In this document: positions 62,946-64,000 of the stretch, one piece after another
Layout: each line of letters opens with the position of its first letter
How positions within the stretch are numbered: position 1 is the stretch's first letter
Assembly (NCBI RefSeq): GCF_050948215.1
Contig: NW_027488564.1
Location: 930,001 to 994,000 of the forward strand
Reading direction: 5' to 3'
DNA length: 64,000 bases
Origin: Halictus rubicundus
Taxonomy: Eukaryota; Arthropoda; Insecta; Hymenoptera; Halictidae
Translations under genes and position numbers: made by a program
The notes under the pieces: model-generated
Told to the model about the DNA's origin: nothing
What the model saw: only the letters and a program-made list of their open reading frames with translations
The model's database searches: none

Positions 62946-63192
62946 TGTTGAAATTCGAATGATTTTGAATCTCGCGCTCATAATAAATCGTGCGAACCTG
63001 TCGCGATCGATGTGGGATCGATTCCCCCCTCTACCAACATTCTTGGTAGAAGAAGCATGTTCTGTCTCCTCTCCTAAAAGTTGTAACCTTACTTCCGTCT
63101 GTATAGCCGAATGGCGTGCATCCTCATTAAGATTAAAAGTAATTTGTATTACTACTATCACACCTAAAATAATTAAAGTTTATTTCTCAAAA
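62946..63192 (+). repeat. 3-prime LTR (247 bp)
   Basis: Same length and, by eye, the same sequence as 58632-58878, including TGTTGA start, TCAAAA end, hairpin (63030-63050) and AATAAA. In this copy the LTR would provide the polyadenylation region. Confidence 0.95.
62982..62987 (+). promoter_or_regulatory. Candidate polyadenylation signal AATAAA in 3-prime LTR
   Basis: A perfect AATAAA, 37 bp into the LTR. It fits a signal upstream of the R/U5 border, but the same AT-rich stretch could be a core promoter element instead. Position alone does not decide. Confidence 0.35.
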
Positions 63193-63197
63193 CTATC
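63193..63197. other. Right target-site duplication, CTATC
   Basis: Direct repeat of 58627-58631, followed by CAATCC exactly as at the unoccupied paralogous site (19070 onward). Confidence 0.85.
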
Positions 63198-64000
63198 CAA
63201 TCCTCTATCCTATCCTATCGTCTATCCTATCCTGTATCCTATCCTATCCTCTATCCTATCCTATCCTCCATCCTATCCTATCCTCAATCCTATCCTTTCC
63301 TGTATCCTATCCAATCCTGTATCCTATCCTGTCCTCTATCCTATCCTATCCTATATCCTATCCTATCCTCTATCCTATCCTATCTTCTATCCTATCCTAT
63401 CCTCTATCCTATCAAATCCACTACCCTATTCTCTGTCCAATCCTATCCTCTATCCTATCCTATCCTCTATCCTATCTTATCCTCTATCCTATCCTATCCT
63501 CTATCCTATCCTATCCTCTATCCTATCCTATCCTCTATCCTCTATCCTATCCTATCCTCTATCCTCTTTCCTATCCTATCCTCTATCCTATCCTATCGTC
63601 TATCCTATCCTCTATCCTATCCTATCCTCTATCCTACCCTATCCTCCATCCTATCCTATGCTCTATCCTATCCTATCGTCTATCCTATCCTCTATCCCAT
63701 CCTATTCCTCTATCCTATCCTATCCTCTATCCTATCCTATCCTATATCCTATCCTATCCTCTATCCTATCCTATCCTCTATCCTATCCTATCCTCTATCC
63801 TATCCTATCCTCTATCCTATCCTATACTCTATCCTATCCTATCCTCTATCATATGCTATCCTCTGTCCTATCCTATCCTCTATCCTATGCTATCCTCTAT
63901 CCTATCCTCTATCCTATCCTATCCTCTATCATATCCTATCCTCTATCCTATCAAATCCGCTATCCTATCCTCTATCCTATCCTATCCTGTATCCTATCCA
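63193..64000. repeat. TATCC/TATCCTC satellite array, right arm
   Basis: The same 17-bp-based satellite resumes directly after the element and runs to the window edge. It continues the higher-order unit seen at 19065-19580, with an exact 44128-bp offset for at least the first 218 bp, including the TCCACTACCC and ATTCTCTGTCCAATCC variants. No gene is seen in these 808 bp. Confidence 0.96.

Larger units (their letters stand above)
58632..63192 (+). mobile_element. Ty1/copia-class LTR retrotransposon (single-frame Gag-Pol, RT deletion)
   Basis: A complete 4561-bp element: 247-bp LTR, primer site, 138-bp leader, one 1266-codon frame, a 114-bp 3-prime region with a short purine tract, and a second 247-bp LTR. 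Protease, integrase, reverse transcriptase and RNase H occur in that order, which is diagnostic of the copia (Pseudoviridae) class rather than gypsy or BEL. I see no difference between the LTRs when read side by side, indicating a recent insertion. It lies entirely inside the satellite, flanked by CTATC on each side. The Pol frame is open but reverse transcriptase lacks a segment, so the copy is probably non-autonomous. I cannot assign a named family. Confidence 0.96.

Noticed and set aside
58632..63192. Gypsy or BEL class assignment
   Set aside because: Integrase precedes reverse transcriptase in the polyprotein, and the YVDD, SDSDFA and TEAEY motifs and the half-tRNA primer site are copia-type.

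Overview
The window is almost entirely one low-complexity satellite array. Bases 1-58631 and 63193-64000 are built from the pentamer TATCC and the heptamer TATCCTC. The commonest monomer is 17 bp, TATCCTATCCTATCCTC (5+5+7). The + strand is pyrimidine-rich and nearly free of G; the complement reads as ATAGG and ATAGAGG units. The array runs off both window edges and I found no other gene, RNA gene or CRISPR array in it. Long + strand reading frames in the array (up to 2347 codons) exist only because the monomer lacks stop codons in all three + frames; I do not annotate them as genes.

The array is not uniform. Diverged marker blocks (for example with CTTTCCTGTATCC, ATCAAATCCCC, ATGATCTATCC or TACGTTC) recur in fixed orders and reveal higher-order and segmental duplications. 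These are an 8.19-kb-offset copy (about 0.2-1.0 and 8.4-9.2 kb), a tandem pair at 7.1-13.2 kb, roughly 0.8-kb repeats at 13.5-17.2 kb, a 12.1-kb-offset copy (4.9-5.9 and 17.0-18.0 kb), three short repeats at 24.8-25.4 kb, a pair offset by 6.1-6.4 kb (31.4-43.1 kb), and a head-to-tail pair offset by 4147 bp (49.9-58.3 kb). Many length differences between copies are 17, 34 or 51 bp, i.e. whole monomers.

The only gene lies in a 4561-bp Ty1/copia-class LTR retrotransposon at 58632-63192. It has two 247-bp LTRs that read as identical, a 5-bp target duplication (CTATC), a copia-type primer site complementary to the anticodon region of initiator tRNA-Met, one 1266-codon Gag-Pol frame and a short purine tract. 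An unoccupied copy of the insertion site lies at 19065-19069, which fixes the element's ends. The reading frame is uninterrupted, but the reverse transcriptase has an in-frame gap of roughly 25-30 residues between its first catalytic Asp and the YVDD box, so this copy is probably not autonomous despite looking very young.

The copia-type half-tRNA primer site and domain order suggest an arthropod, most likely an insect. The species cannot be named from sequence alone. The setting is probably heterochromatic (pericentromeric or subtelomeric).
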